A stretch of 64,000 nt of DNA from an uncultured Rhodoferax sp. Its GTDB lineage: Bacteria > Pseudomonadota > Gammaproteobacteria > Burkholderiales > Burkholderiaceae_C. Shown here in pieces: positions 9,904 through 17,422 of the stretch (position 1 is the first letter of the stretch; each line of letters begins with the position of its first letter). The notes beneath the pieces are model-generated. The model was not told the DNA's origin, searched no databases, and saw nothing but the letters and a program-made list of their open reading frames with translations. Where the stretch lies: the NCBI RefSeq assembly GCF_946221635.1, contig NZ_CAMIHB010000015.1:43977-107976 (forward strand). Reading direction: 5' to 3'. A program made the translations under genes and the position numbers.

Positions 9904-11445
9904 TTACAGGTCGGTGGCGCCTGCGTATATAGCCTCAATGGCCTTCCTGTGGGCCAAGATCTGGGCGATTAGCGCGGGGTCGAAATGGGTGCCGGAGGCG
10001 GACTCCAGATAGTCCAGTGCGGCTTGCAGGGTCTTGGCCGGTCGGTAGCAGTTGGCGTTGACCAGTGCGTCCAGCACGTCTGCGACCGCAGCGATGCGGC
10101 CAGGCAGGCTGATGGACTGCCCCGTCAGCCCGCGCGGATAGCCGCTGCCATCCCAGTGTTCGTGGTGCTCCAGCGCCATTTGCGCGCCCAGGGCGTGGAT
10201 GCGAAAGCGTGAGTTAGCCAGCAAATCGTGGCCGGCCTGGGCATGGGTCTGCATGAGCGCCCATTCCTGCGGGGTGAGCGGTCCGGGTTTGCACAGAATC
10301 GGGTCAGGAATGGTGGCCTTGCCCACGCCGTGCAGCATGGCGGCCACGCGTATCAGGTCGACGTCTTCCTCGCTGCTGCCCATGCTGCGTGCCAGCAGGG
10401 CCGCAACCTCGCCCACGCGCTGCAGCGTGAGTGAGGGGCGGCTGCTGCGCTGTTCGATGGCGTTGGCCAGGATGCCGATGGTGGCGCGCAGCGCCTGTTC
10501 GGTGTCTTCGCGCAGCAGCAGCCCGTCGTAAGTGATGGCCACATTGCGCGCAAACAGCTCCAGCAGCTCGTGCGCCTGTTTGCTGACCGATTCGGCAAAC
10601 TCCATGTAGATCAGGCTTTCGCTGCCGGCCTTGGTGCGGAAATAGCCGGCATAGTGGCGCTCCCCGTGGTGGCTGGCCTTCTCGTGCAGAGCCCTTGTGA
10701 TGGCGTCTTGCACGGCGGGGGGGAGCTTGCTGACCTCGTCGTCCACCATGAGTCGGGAATAGGCCTCGGTGGCGGCCAATACCTTGAGCTGACCTTGCGA
10801 GGTATTGGCGGTGTAGGCCGCCACGCGGCTGGCGCACAGGCCCTCGCCGTTGAGGTCGAGCAGGTAGTTGACCTGTTCCAGCACTGCGGACGCAAAGCTG
10901 CGCAGATTGCGCGAATCGCAGACCTCGCTGATGGCTTCGATGGAGCGGCGCAGGCCCTGGCTGGCCTGCTCAATGCGCATCAGGTCGCGGTAGGCGCGCA
11001 GGCCGGCGTAGAACACCGTGATGAGCTTGCGCCGTGTGAGGTCGGTCTTTTCCTTGTAGTCGTTGATGTCGTAGTTGCGGATCACCTGTTCTTCGGGGGC
11101 CTGGCCGGGTTGGCCGGTGCGCAGGATGATGCGCACATTGAGGTTGCCCAGGTCTTCCCGGATATGGCGGGCCAGGTCCAGGCCCGCATGCTCGGACTCC
11201 ATGACAACGTCTAGCAGGATGAGGGCGATGTCGTCACGACCGGCCAGCACGCTTCGCGCTTCGGCGGCGCTGTAGCAATGGGTGAAGTTCAGGCGGCGCC
11301 CGTCCATCTCGAAGTCCGACATGACGAGTGTGGTGACCTCGTGCACCGCGGGCTCGTCGTCCACCACCAGGATCTGCCAGGGTGGCAGGACCTTGCGCTG
11401 GCCGGGTTCAACTTGCTCGTCACTAAACACCAAATCATCGGACAT
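9904..11445 (-). CDS. Response regulator with receiver, DUF3369 and degenerate HD-GYP domain
   Basis: 513 residues. A receiver domain (about 25-150; VVDDEPAVHEVT, phospho-acceptor in LILLDVVMES) leads to DUF3369 (about 165-310) and an HD-GYP domain (about 325-500). HD-GYP proteins hydrolyse c-di-GMP with a bimetal centre. Here HHEHWDGSGYPRGL is kept, but the name-giving HD is HG (LHGVGK, residues 372-373): the metal-ligand Asp is replaced by Gly, so catalysis is doubtful and a binding or signalling role is possible. ATG 11445 fits the family opening MSDDLVF; a frame start at 11475 exists. Neither has a clear ribosome site. No kinase is adjacent. Confidence 0.88.
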   Translation of the reverse strand: MSDDLVFSDEQVEPGQRKVLPPWQILVVDDEPAVHEVTTLVMSDFEMDGRRLNFTHCYSAAEARSVLAGRDDIALILLDVVMESEHAGLDLARHIREDLGNLNVRIILRTGQPGQAPEEQVIRNYDINDYKEKTDLTRRKLITVFYAGLRAYRDLMRIEQASQGLRRSIEAISEVCDSRNLRSFASAVLEQVNYLLDLNGEGLCASRVAAYTANTSQGQLKVLAATEAYSRLMVDDEVSKLPPAVQDAITRALHEKASHHGERHYAGYFRTKAGSESLIYMEFAESVSKQAHELLELFARNVAITYDGLLLREDTEQALRATIGILANAIEQRSSRPSLTLQRVGEVAALLARSMGSSEEDVDLIRVAAMLHGVGKATIPDPILCKPGPLTPQEWALMQTHAQAGHDLLANSRFRIHALGAQMALEHHEHWDGSGYPRGLTGQSISLPGRIAAVADVLDALVNANCYRPAKTLQAALDYLESASGTHFDPALIAQILAHRKAIEAIYAGATDL

Positions 11446-11512
11446 GAGGAGGGCTTTCGTTGGGCGGGGACGCATGACAGTCTAGCGGATTGTGGCTGCG
11501 ATACTAGGGGGC

Positions 11513-12262
11513 ATGCAGCTTCAGGAAATACTCTATACGCAGGGCTTTGGCACACGCCGCGTCTGTGCCGGTCTGATCCAGCAGGGTCACGTCCAGGTTT
11601 ATATGCCGGGTGGCGATCCAGCCCTCGTCACTATTGCGCAGGCAGCTACTGAATTTGTAGCGGATGGCCTGCGTTTCCGGGTCCAGGGTGTGGACTGGCC
11701 ATATGCTGAGAAGGCCTATTTGGTGCTGCACAAGCCCGCCGGAACCGAGTGTTCGCAAAAGCCCTCCACCTACCCCAGCATCTACACGCTGTTGCCATCC
11801 CCCTTGCGCACAAGGCCGCAGAAGGCGGCGGTACAGGGTGTGCAGGCGGTGGGGCGGCTGGACCAGGACACCACCGGCATGCTGCTGCTCACCGATGACG
11901 GCAAGTTCATCCACAAAATGAGTTCGCCCAAGCACCATGTCCCCAAGGTCTATGAGGTGACGGTCAAACACGCGCTCGATGACAGGCAGGTGCAGAAGCT
12001 GCTGGCGGGCGTGGTGCTGGACGACGACCCCGCGCCCGTGCGTGCCGCGGCCTGCGAAGCCGTGGGGGAGTTCCACCTGCGCCTCACGCTCACCGAGGGC
12101 AAGTACCACCAGGTCAAGCGCATGCTGGCCGCCGTGGGCAACCGGGTGGAAGGCTTGCACAGGTCCCGCATTGGCAACATGGCCTTGCCGGCGGATCTCG
12201 CGCCGGGGCAGTGGCGCTGGCTGAGCGCCGAGGAACTGGCCGCCGTGCAGGCCAAGGAGTAA
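11513..12262 (+). CDS. rsuA: rRNA pseudouridine synthase, RsuA family
   Basis: 249 residues. Converts a uridine of rRNA to pseudouridine (U516 of 16S if a true RsuA). Seen: a short S4-like RNA-binding start, YLVLHKPAGTECSQKPS, the catalytic Asp in VGRLDQDTTGMLLLTDDG, SSPKHHVPKVYEV, and GKYHQVKRMLAAVGNRV. Residues about 36-50 are encoded by a copy of the R1 repeat, so this linker after the S4 domain is longer than in E. coli RsuA. ATG 11513 sits after a GGGGG ribosome site. The EI24 gene follows by 4 bases. RluE is the alternative identity. Confidence 0.82.
   Translation: MQLQEILYTQGFGTRRVCAGLIQQGHVQVYMPGGDPALVTIAQAATEFVADGLRFRVQGVDWPYAEKAYLVLHKPAGTECSQKPSTYPSIYTLLPSPLRTRPQKAAVQGVQAVGRLDQDTTGMLLLTDDGKFIHKMSSPKHHVPKVYEVTVKHALDDRQVQKLLAGVVLDDDPAPVRAAACEAVGEFHLRLTLTEGKYHQVKRMLAAVGNRVEGLHRSRIGNMALPADLAPGQWRWLSAEELAAVQAKE
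11620..11661 (+). repeat. Dispersed repeat R1, copy 2 (inside rsuA)
   Basis: AGCCCTCGT, then TTGCGCAGGCAGCTACTG and the closing GTAGC arm, 42 bases. The middle third is diverged from other copies, but length, order and the terminal hairpin agree. It is read in frame within the pseudouridine synthase. Confidence 0.65.
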
Positions 12263-12266
12263 TTCC

Positions 12267-13136
12267 ATGAATGCCATGCTCGACGCGTTCTGGCGATCTG
12301 TTGCCTACTGCCTGCACCCCAAGGTCATCGGCCTCTCGCTGCTGCCTTTGTTGCTGGTGATTGGCTTGATCGCCGGGCTGGGCTATTTCTACATGGACCC
12401 GGCACTGGCAGCCGTGCAGCGCCTGCTGGAAGCGTCGGACGTGCTCAACCAGATCTGGGCCTGGCTGGAGTCGGTGGGGGCGGGCAAACTCAAGACCGTG
12501 CTGGTGCCGCTCATCGTCATCGCGCTGGCCACACCCGTCATCGTGGTCGCCAGCCTGCTGGTGGTTGCCACGCTGATGACGCCCATGATCGTGCGCCTGG
12601 TCACGCAACGCCGCTTTCCTACTCTCGAACGTACTGGCGGTGCGTCCTACCTGGTCAGCGTGGTCTGGGGACTGGTGTCCAGCGTGGGTGCGCTGTTCCT
12701 GCTCTTGCTGTCCATGCCGCTGTGGCTGTTGCCGCCTTTGGTGCTGGTCTTGCCGCCGCTGATCTGGGGGTGGCTGACCTACCGTGTGCTGGCTTTCGAT
12801 GCTTTGGCCGACCACGCCACGGCCGACGAACGCCACGCCCTGATGCGCCGCCACCGCTGGTGGCTGCTGGGCATGGGAGTGTTCACCGGTTACCTGGGCG
12901 CTGCCCCCAGCCTGGTCTGGTCCGTGGGCATCGTGGCGGTGGCGCTTTCTCCCGTGCTGGTGCCACTGTCCATCTGGCTTTACACCCTGATATTTGCCTT
13001 TTCTTCCCTGTGGTTCACGCACTACTGCCTGGCGGCGCTGCAGCAGATGCGCAGTGAGACGGCTGGAGCGGCCGCAGCAGGGCTGCAGGAACCTGCCTTG
13101 CCAGAACCTGCCCCGCAACATCTGGAGCTGCCATGA
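12267..13136 (+). CDS. EI24/CysZ-family inner membrane protein
   Basis: 289 residues with about five to six hydrophobic segments: residues 20-42, 75-105, 130-165, 205-225 and 228-258. The N-terminal FWRSVAYCLHPKVIGLSLLPL and the paired central helices rich in Pro and Leu are those of the EI24 domain (Pfam), which includes the sulfate permease CysZ. The substrate is not shown, and no sulfur gene is adjacent. It starts 4 bases after the pseudouridine synthase and overlaps the next gene by four bases (ATGA), so the three form a coupled operon. The last 30 residues are Ala/Pro-rich and probably cytosolic. Confidence 0.78.
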   Translation: MNAMLDAFWRSVAYCLHPKVIGLSLLPLLLVIGLIAGLGYFYMDPALAAVQRLLEASDVLNQIWAWLESVGAGKLKTVLVPLIVIALATPVIVVASLLVVATLMTPMIVRLVTQRRFPTLERTGGASYLVSVVWGLVSSVGALFLLLLSMPLWLLPPLVLVLPPLIWGWLTYRVLAFDALADHATADERHALMRRHRWWLLGMGVFTGYLGAAPSLVWSVGIVAVALSPVLVPLSIWLYTLIFAFSSLWFTHYCLAALQQMRSETAGAAAAGLQEPALPEPAPQHLELP

Positions 13137-13942
13137 ATTTTGGGTTGATCATCATCGGAGACGAAATCCTCTCCGGCAAGCGCGCGGACAAGCACCTGGC
13201 CAAGGCGATCGAACTGCTGGGCGAACGCGGACTGCAAGTGGCCTACGCCGACTATGTCGGCGATGATCCCGAGCGCATCACCCAGACCCTGCAGCGCGCT
13301 TTCGCCTCCGGGGACGTGGTGTTCTCCTTCGGTGGCATAGGCGCCACGCCGGACGACCACACCCGCCAGTGCGCGGCGCGCGCCCTGGGCCTGCCCCTGG
13401 TGCTGCACCCCCAGGCCGAAGCTCTCATCTACGAACGCATGCAGGACGTCGCCCGCGAGCAGGGCCTGCCCTACGAGCCCACGCGCGCGGACAACCAGCA
13501 CCGGCTCAATATGGGTGTGTTTCCTGAAGGGGCCGAGATCATCGCCAACCCCTACAACAAGATCCCGGGTTTCAGTTGTGTCGGGGAGGGGGGTGGCCAG
13601 GTTCACTTTGTCCCCGGGTTCCCTGTCATGGCCTGGCCCATGGTGGCGTCGGTGCTGGACAGCCGCTATGCCCACCTCTTTGTGCGGGAGGCCCATCTGG
13701 AGCGCTCCGTGATCGTCTTTGGTGCCATGGAGTCCGCGCTCACGCCCCTGATGGAAGCACTGGAGCGCGAACACCCCATCAAGGTATTCAGCCTGCCCAG
13801 CGTGGACCACCCCGAATGGGGGCGTCACATCGAACTGGGTGTCAAGGGCGCGCCCGCCGCGGTGGAGCAGGCTTTTCGGGTGCTGCGCGAAGCCCTGGTC
13901 CGCATGGAATTGTCGCTGGGCCCGGACTTGGTGCGTTCCTGA
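13133..13942 (+). CDS. CinA/MoaB-like molybdopterin-binding-domain protein
   Basis: 269 residues. The N-terminal 170 residues are a MoCF-binding domain: LIIIGDEILSGKRAD at the start, SFGGIGATPDDHTRQ near residue 65, and NKIPGF later. CinA proteins of this length keep only this domain and lack the C-terminal nicotinamide deamidase. The domain acts on ADP-ribose or molybdopterin in known members; which applies here is unknown. It overlaps the EI24 gene (ATGA), ends the operon and is followed by the glnA control region. Confidence 0.82.
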   Translation: MNFGLIIIGDEILSGKRADKHLAKAIELLGERGLQVAYADYVGDDPERITQTLQRAFASGDVVFSFGGIGATPDDHTRQCAARALGLPLVLHPQAEALIYERMQDVAREQGLPYEPTRADNQHRLNMGVFPEGAEIIANPYNKIPGFSCVGEGGGQVHFVPGFPVMAWPMVASVLDSRYAHLFVREAHLERSVIVFGAMESALTPLMEALEREHPIKVFSLPSVDHPEWGRHIELGVKGAPAAVEQAFRVLREALVRMELSLGPDLVRS

Positions 13943-13945
13943 GAA

Positions 13946-13988
13946 TGCATTATTTTGGTGCGTTTTTGTATTGCACTAAGTTGGTGCA
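13946..13988 (+). promoter_or_regulatory. Two NtrC-type sites upstream of glnA
   Basis: TGCATTATTTTGGTGCG (13946-13962) and TGCACTAAGTTGGTGCA (13972-13988). Both fit the enteric NtrC consensus TGCACC-N5-GGTGCA; the second is the stronger palindrome. Their centres are 26 bases apart and lie about 130-155 bases before the sigma-54 promoter, a normal enhancer distance. Confidence 0.82.
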
Positions 13989-14100
13989 ATTTATTGGGGC
14001 GATGGGTTACCAATGCGCTTCTTTACGGTGCGCAGTCAAAAATGCCGGCTTTCTGGGGGCAAAATAGCCCCGTTTGCCGAAATGCCGGGTCCCCAGCCTT

Positions 14101-14116
14101 TGGCACAAAAGCTGCA
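14101..14116 (+). promoter_or_regulatory. Sigma-54 promoter of glnA
   Basis: TGGCACAAAAGCTGCA carries GG at -24 and GC at -12 with the required 10-base gap. Start of transcription is expected near 14127. The only mismatch to TGGCAC-N5-TTGC is C for the first T of TTGC. Confidence 0.8.
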
Positions 14117-14163
14117 TTGAGAGCAGCGCAATTCTTTTTACAACCGTGCAACAGGAGTATTTG

Positions 14164-15579
14164 ATGGCCAAGACCGTCGCAGACGTGATGAAACTGGTGA
14201 AAGAGAATGAAGTCAAGTTCGTTGACTTCCGTTTCACCGATACCCGCGGTAAAGAACAGCACGTGACCGTGCCGATCTCCGCTTTCGACGAAGACAAGTT
14301 CACATCCGGCCACGCCTTCGACGGTTCCTCCATCGCTGGCTGGAAGGGCATTGAAGCCTCCGACATGCAGTTGATGCCTGACCCCAACACGGCCAACATC
14401 GACCCCTTCTTCGAAGAAACCACACTGTTCCTGCAATGCGACGTGGTGGAACCTTCCGATGGCAAGGCTTACGACCGCGATCCCCGTTCCATCGCCAAGC
14501 GCGCTGAAGCCTATCTGAAGGCTTCCGGCATGGGTGACACCGCCTACTTCGGACCCGAACCCGAATTCTTCCTGTTCGACGGCGTGCGCTGGTCCAACGA
14601 ACCCGGCAAGGTCGGTTTCGAAATCGAAGAGTACGAAGCCCCCTGGAACAGCGGCAAGCAGCTCGAAGGCGGCAACCGCGGCCACCGTCCCACCGTCAAG
14701 GGCGGTTATTTCCCCGTGCCTCCCGTGGACAGCACGCAAGACATGCGCGCTGAGATGTCCCTGATCCTCGAATCCCTGGGCATCCCGGTTGAAGTGTTCC
14801 ACCACGAAGTGGCAGGCGCTGGCCAGAACGAAATCGGCACCAAGTTCTCCACCCTGGTGGAACGCGCCGACTGGACCCAGGTCCTGAAGTACGTGGTCTG
14901 GAACGTGGCCAATGCCTACGGCAAGACCGCCACCTTCATGCCCAAGCCCTACGCTGGCGACAACGGCTCCGGCATGCACGTGCACCAGTCCATCTGGAAA
15001 GACGGCAAGAACCTGTTCGCAGGCGACGGCTACGCTGGCCTGTCCGATTTCGCCCTGTACTACATCGGCGGCATCATCAAGCACGCCCGTGCGCTGAACG
15101 CCATCACCAACCCCGGCACCAACAGCTACAAGCGTCTGGTTCCTGGCTTCGAAGCTCCCGTGAAGCTGGCGTACTCCGCCCGCAACCGTTCTGCCTCCAT
15201 CCGTATCCCCTTTGTGGCAAACCCCAAGGGCCGTCGTATCGAAGCGCGCTTCCCCGATCCATCCGCCAACCCCTACCTCGCTTTCTCTGCACTGATGATG
15301 GCGGGTCTGGACGGCGTGGAAAACAAGATCCATCCCGGCGAAGCAGCTACCAAGGACCTCTACCATCTGCCTCCCGAGGAAGATGCCAAGGTGCCGACCG
15401 TGTGCCACAGCCTCGACCAGGCGCTGGACTACCTGGACAAGGACCGCGGCTTCCTGACCAAGGGTGGCGTGTTCACCGACTCCATGCTCGATGCCTACAT
15501 CGAACTGAAGATGTCCGAAGTGACCCGTTTCCGCATGGCTCCCCACCCTGTCGAATACGATATGTACTACTCCCTGTAA
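14164..15579 (+). CDS. glnA: Glutamine synthetase, type I
   Basis: 471 residues, dodecameric GSI-beta length. Makes glutamine from glutamate, ammonia and ATP, the main ammonia-assimilation step. Seen: KFVDFRFTDTRG, FDGSSIAGWKGI, the Asp-50 loop region, GPEPEFFLFD with metal-binding Glu, AGAGQNEIG, and NPKGRRIEARFPDPSANPY. The adenylylation tyrosine region near residue 400 reads KDLYHLPPEE. ATG 14164 follows an AGGAG site. Upstream are two NtrC sites and a sigma-54 promoter; downstream, after one small gene, lie ntrB and ntrC. Expression should rise on nitrogen limitation. Confidence 0.98.
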   Translation: MAKTVADVMKLVKENEVKFVDFRFTDTRGKEQHVTVPISAFDEDKFTSGHAFDGSSIAGWKGIEASDMQLMPDPNTANIDPFFEETTLFLQCDVVEPSDGKAYDRDPRSIAKRAEAYLKASGMGDTAYFGPEPEFFLFDGVRWSNEPGKVGFEIEEYEAPWNSGKQLEGGNRGHRPTVKGGYFPVPPVDSTQDMRAEMSLILESLGIPVEVFHHEVAGAGQNEIGTKFSTLVERADWTQVLKYVVWNVANAYGKTATFMPKPYAGDNGSGMHVHQSIWKDGKNLFAGDGYAGLSDFALYYIGGIIKHARALNAITNPGTNSYKRLVPGFEAPVKLAYSARNRSASIRIPFVANPKGRRIEARFPDPSANPYLAFSALMMAGLDGVENKIHPGEAATKDLYHLPPEEDAKVPTVCHSLDQALDYLDKDRGFLTKGGVFTDSMLDAYIELKMSEVTRFRMAPHPVEYDMYYSL

Positions 15580-15610
15580 TGGCTGCTGCCTATCCGGCAG
15601 CGCTACAGGC

Positions 15611-15641
15611 AAAAAGGACGGCGCAAGCCGTCCTTTTTTTT
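15611..15641 (+). terminator. Rho-independent terminator after glnA
   Basis: AAAAA, stem GGACGGC / GCCGTCC with a short GCAA loop, then eight T. It separates glnA from the small exported-protein gene and ntrBC, so those probably have additional promoters or rely on read-through. Confidence 0.93.
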
Positions 15642-15762
15642 GCGAACAAAGTGACACAGATTCCGGTCCCATCCCCATGGATACTGGGGTTCGTTTTGTT
15701 TTTGGCCACGTTTTGACGCATACTGAATGCAGCGCCCAGGCTCAATGGGGCGCGGACACCGC

Positions 15763-16275
15763 ATGAAAACCTTTCTCCTCCTTTCCGCCATGACTTTGGC
15801 CTGCGCCGGCAACGCGCTGGCACAGGACCGCATCTACCGTTGTGGCAACGAATACACCAACACGGTCAGTGAGGCCCAGGCCAAGAACTGCAAGCTGGTG
15901 TCCGGGGGAAATGTCACTGTGGTGCAGGCGGCCAAGCCGGCCGGCAATGCGGGCGTCAAGGTGGCATCCAATGGCGGGGCGCCCAGTGCCCCGCGCATCG
16001 ATTCCGCAGACCAGCGCGCCAAGGATTCCGATGCCCGACTGATTCTGGAGTCGGAACTCAAGAAGGCCGAGGCCAAGCAGATCGAACTTCTCAAGGAATA
16101 CAACAACGGCGAGCCCGAGAAACTGGGCCCCGAAACGCGCAACCACCAGAAATACCTGGACCGCGTTGCCGAACTCAAGGCGGCCATTGCCCGCAATGAG
16201 AGCGATATCGCAGGCATTCGCCGTGAGCTGGGCCGTGTGCCCGCCGCCACGACGCCGGTGTCTGTGGCCAAGTAA
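15763..16275 (+). CDS. Exported DUF4124-like protein
   Basis: 170 residues. Signal peptide MKTFLLLSAMTLACAGNALA, then a short DUF4124-type strand region (QDRIYRCGNEYTNTVSE) with two Cys (CG and KNCKLV), a variable Ala/Gly segment, and a charged helical C-terminal half (ILESELKKAEAKQIELL, then a second helix with LKAAIARNESDIAGIRREL) that is likely coiled coil. ATG 15763 gives the signal peptide; the frame extends upstream without one. It sits between glnA and ntrB on the same strand. Similar proteins occur at this place in related genomes as far as I recall, but no role is known to me. Confidence 0.7.
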   Translation: MKTFLLLSAMTLACAGNALAQDRIYRCGNEYTNTVSEAQAKNCKLVSGGNVTVVQAAKPAGNAGVKVASNGGAPSAPRIDSADQRAKDSDARLILESELKKAEAKQIELLKEYNNGEPEKLGPETRNHQKYLDRVAELKAAIARNESDIAGIRRELGRVPAATTPVSVAK

Positions 16276-16323
16276 GCCTTCCGCGGCGCGCCCCTCGCGC
16301 GCCTTTCATTCAAGTCACACCCC

Positions 16324-17394
16324 GTGAACCGAGCCGAACCTGTTTCTGAACGTTTTGCCAGCTTCGACCTGCTGGCGACCCTGGTGGCGGTTGTGCATGC
16401 AGATGCCAGCGTGCTGTTCTCCAACGCGGCGCTGGAGGATGCGCTGGGCACTTCGCGTCGGACCATCGTGGGATCGAGCTTCGCCGAGCAGTTCACCGAG
16501 CCCGCGGCCTTGCAGAGCGCGTTGGAGGGGGCCTCTGAAAACGCCTTTGCCGCCTTGCGCTACGATGCCTGGCTCAAGCGCGCGGGGCTGGAGCCGATGC
16601 CGGTCCACGTGATCGTGACGCGCACGGAGGTTTCCGAAGACATCATCATCGAGATGGTGCCGCTGGAGCAGCAGACCCGGCAGGACCGCGAAGAGCGCCT
16701 GGCCGAGCAGGCCCAGACCAACAAGGAACTGATCCGCAACCTGGCGCATGAAATCAAGAACCCGCTGGGAGGAATCCGCGGCGCGGCGCAGTTGCTTGAG
16801 ATGGAGATGGAGTCGCCTGAACTCACCGAGTACACGCAGGTCATCATCCACGAGGCCGACCGCCTGCAAAGCCTGGTGGACCGACTGCTCGCGCCGCACC
16901 GCCGTCCGCACCTGGTGGGCGATGTGAACATCCACGAAGTCTGCGAGCGCGTGCGCTCGCTGATCCTGGCGGAGTTTCCCAGGGGTTTGCGTGTCGTGCG
17001 GGACTACGACACCTCCATCCCCGAGTTCCGTGGGGACCGCGAGCAACTCATCCAGACCGTACTCAACATCGCGCACAATGCCTGCCAGGCCCTGGCCGAG
17101 CGCATGGCTGCGGGCGATGCAAATCTCACGTTCCGCACACGCATTGCGAGACAGGTTACCTTTGGTAAACAGCGCTATCGGTTGGCATTGGAATTGCATG
17201 TGATCGACAACGGACCTGGCGTGCCAGATTCGATCAAGGACCGCATTTTTTACCCGCTGGTGTCGGGTCGGGAGGGCGGTTCCGGGCTGGGGCTGACATT
17301 GGCACAAACCTTTGTTCAGCAGCACCACGGATTGATCGAAGTGGACAGCGTGCCAGGCCGCACGGATTTCAAGATTCTGATTCCGTTACCGTAA
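16324..17394 (+). CDS. ntrB: Nitrogen regulation histidine kinase
   Basis: 356 residues, cytosolic. A PAS domain (about 15-125), a HisKA dimerisation segment with the phospho-acceptor in RNLAHEIKNPLGGIRG (His142), and an ATPase domain with N-box HNACQALAER, DNGPGVPD and GGSGLGLTLAQTF. NtrB phosphorylates NtrC when nitrogen is short and is held in check by PII. It starts with GTG at 16324; no ATG is near. It is followed by ntrC after 28 bases. GlnL is a synonym. Confidence 0.95.
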   Translation: MNRAEPVSERFASFDLLATLVAVVHADASVLFSNAALEDALGTSRRTIVGSSFAEQFTEPAALQSALEGASENAFAALRYDAWLKRAGLEPMPVHVIVTRTEVSEDIIIEMVPLEQQTRQDREERLAEQAQTNKELIRNLAHEIKNPLGGIRGAAQLLEMEMESPELTEYTQVIIHEADRLQSLVDRLLAPHRRPHLVGDVNIHEVCERVRSLILAEFPRGLRVVRDYDTSIPEFRGDREQLIQTVLNIAHNACQALAERMAAGDANLTFRTRIARQVTFGKQRYRLALELHVIDNGPGVPDSIKDRIFYPLVSGREGGSGLGLTLAQTFVQQHHGLIEVDSVPGRTDFKILIPLP

Positions 17395-17422
17395 ACACAA
17401 GAACACAAGGGTGCGCCACGAC

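Noticed and set aside
15330..15360. GCAGCTACC in glnA, like the end of R1
   Set aside because: No upstream R1 sequence; the residues are ordinary GlnA.
14023..15678. Open frame of about 550 codons antisense to glnA
   Set aside because: Low-complexity translation, no start signal, full overlap with a certain gene.
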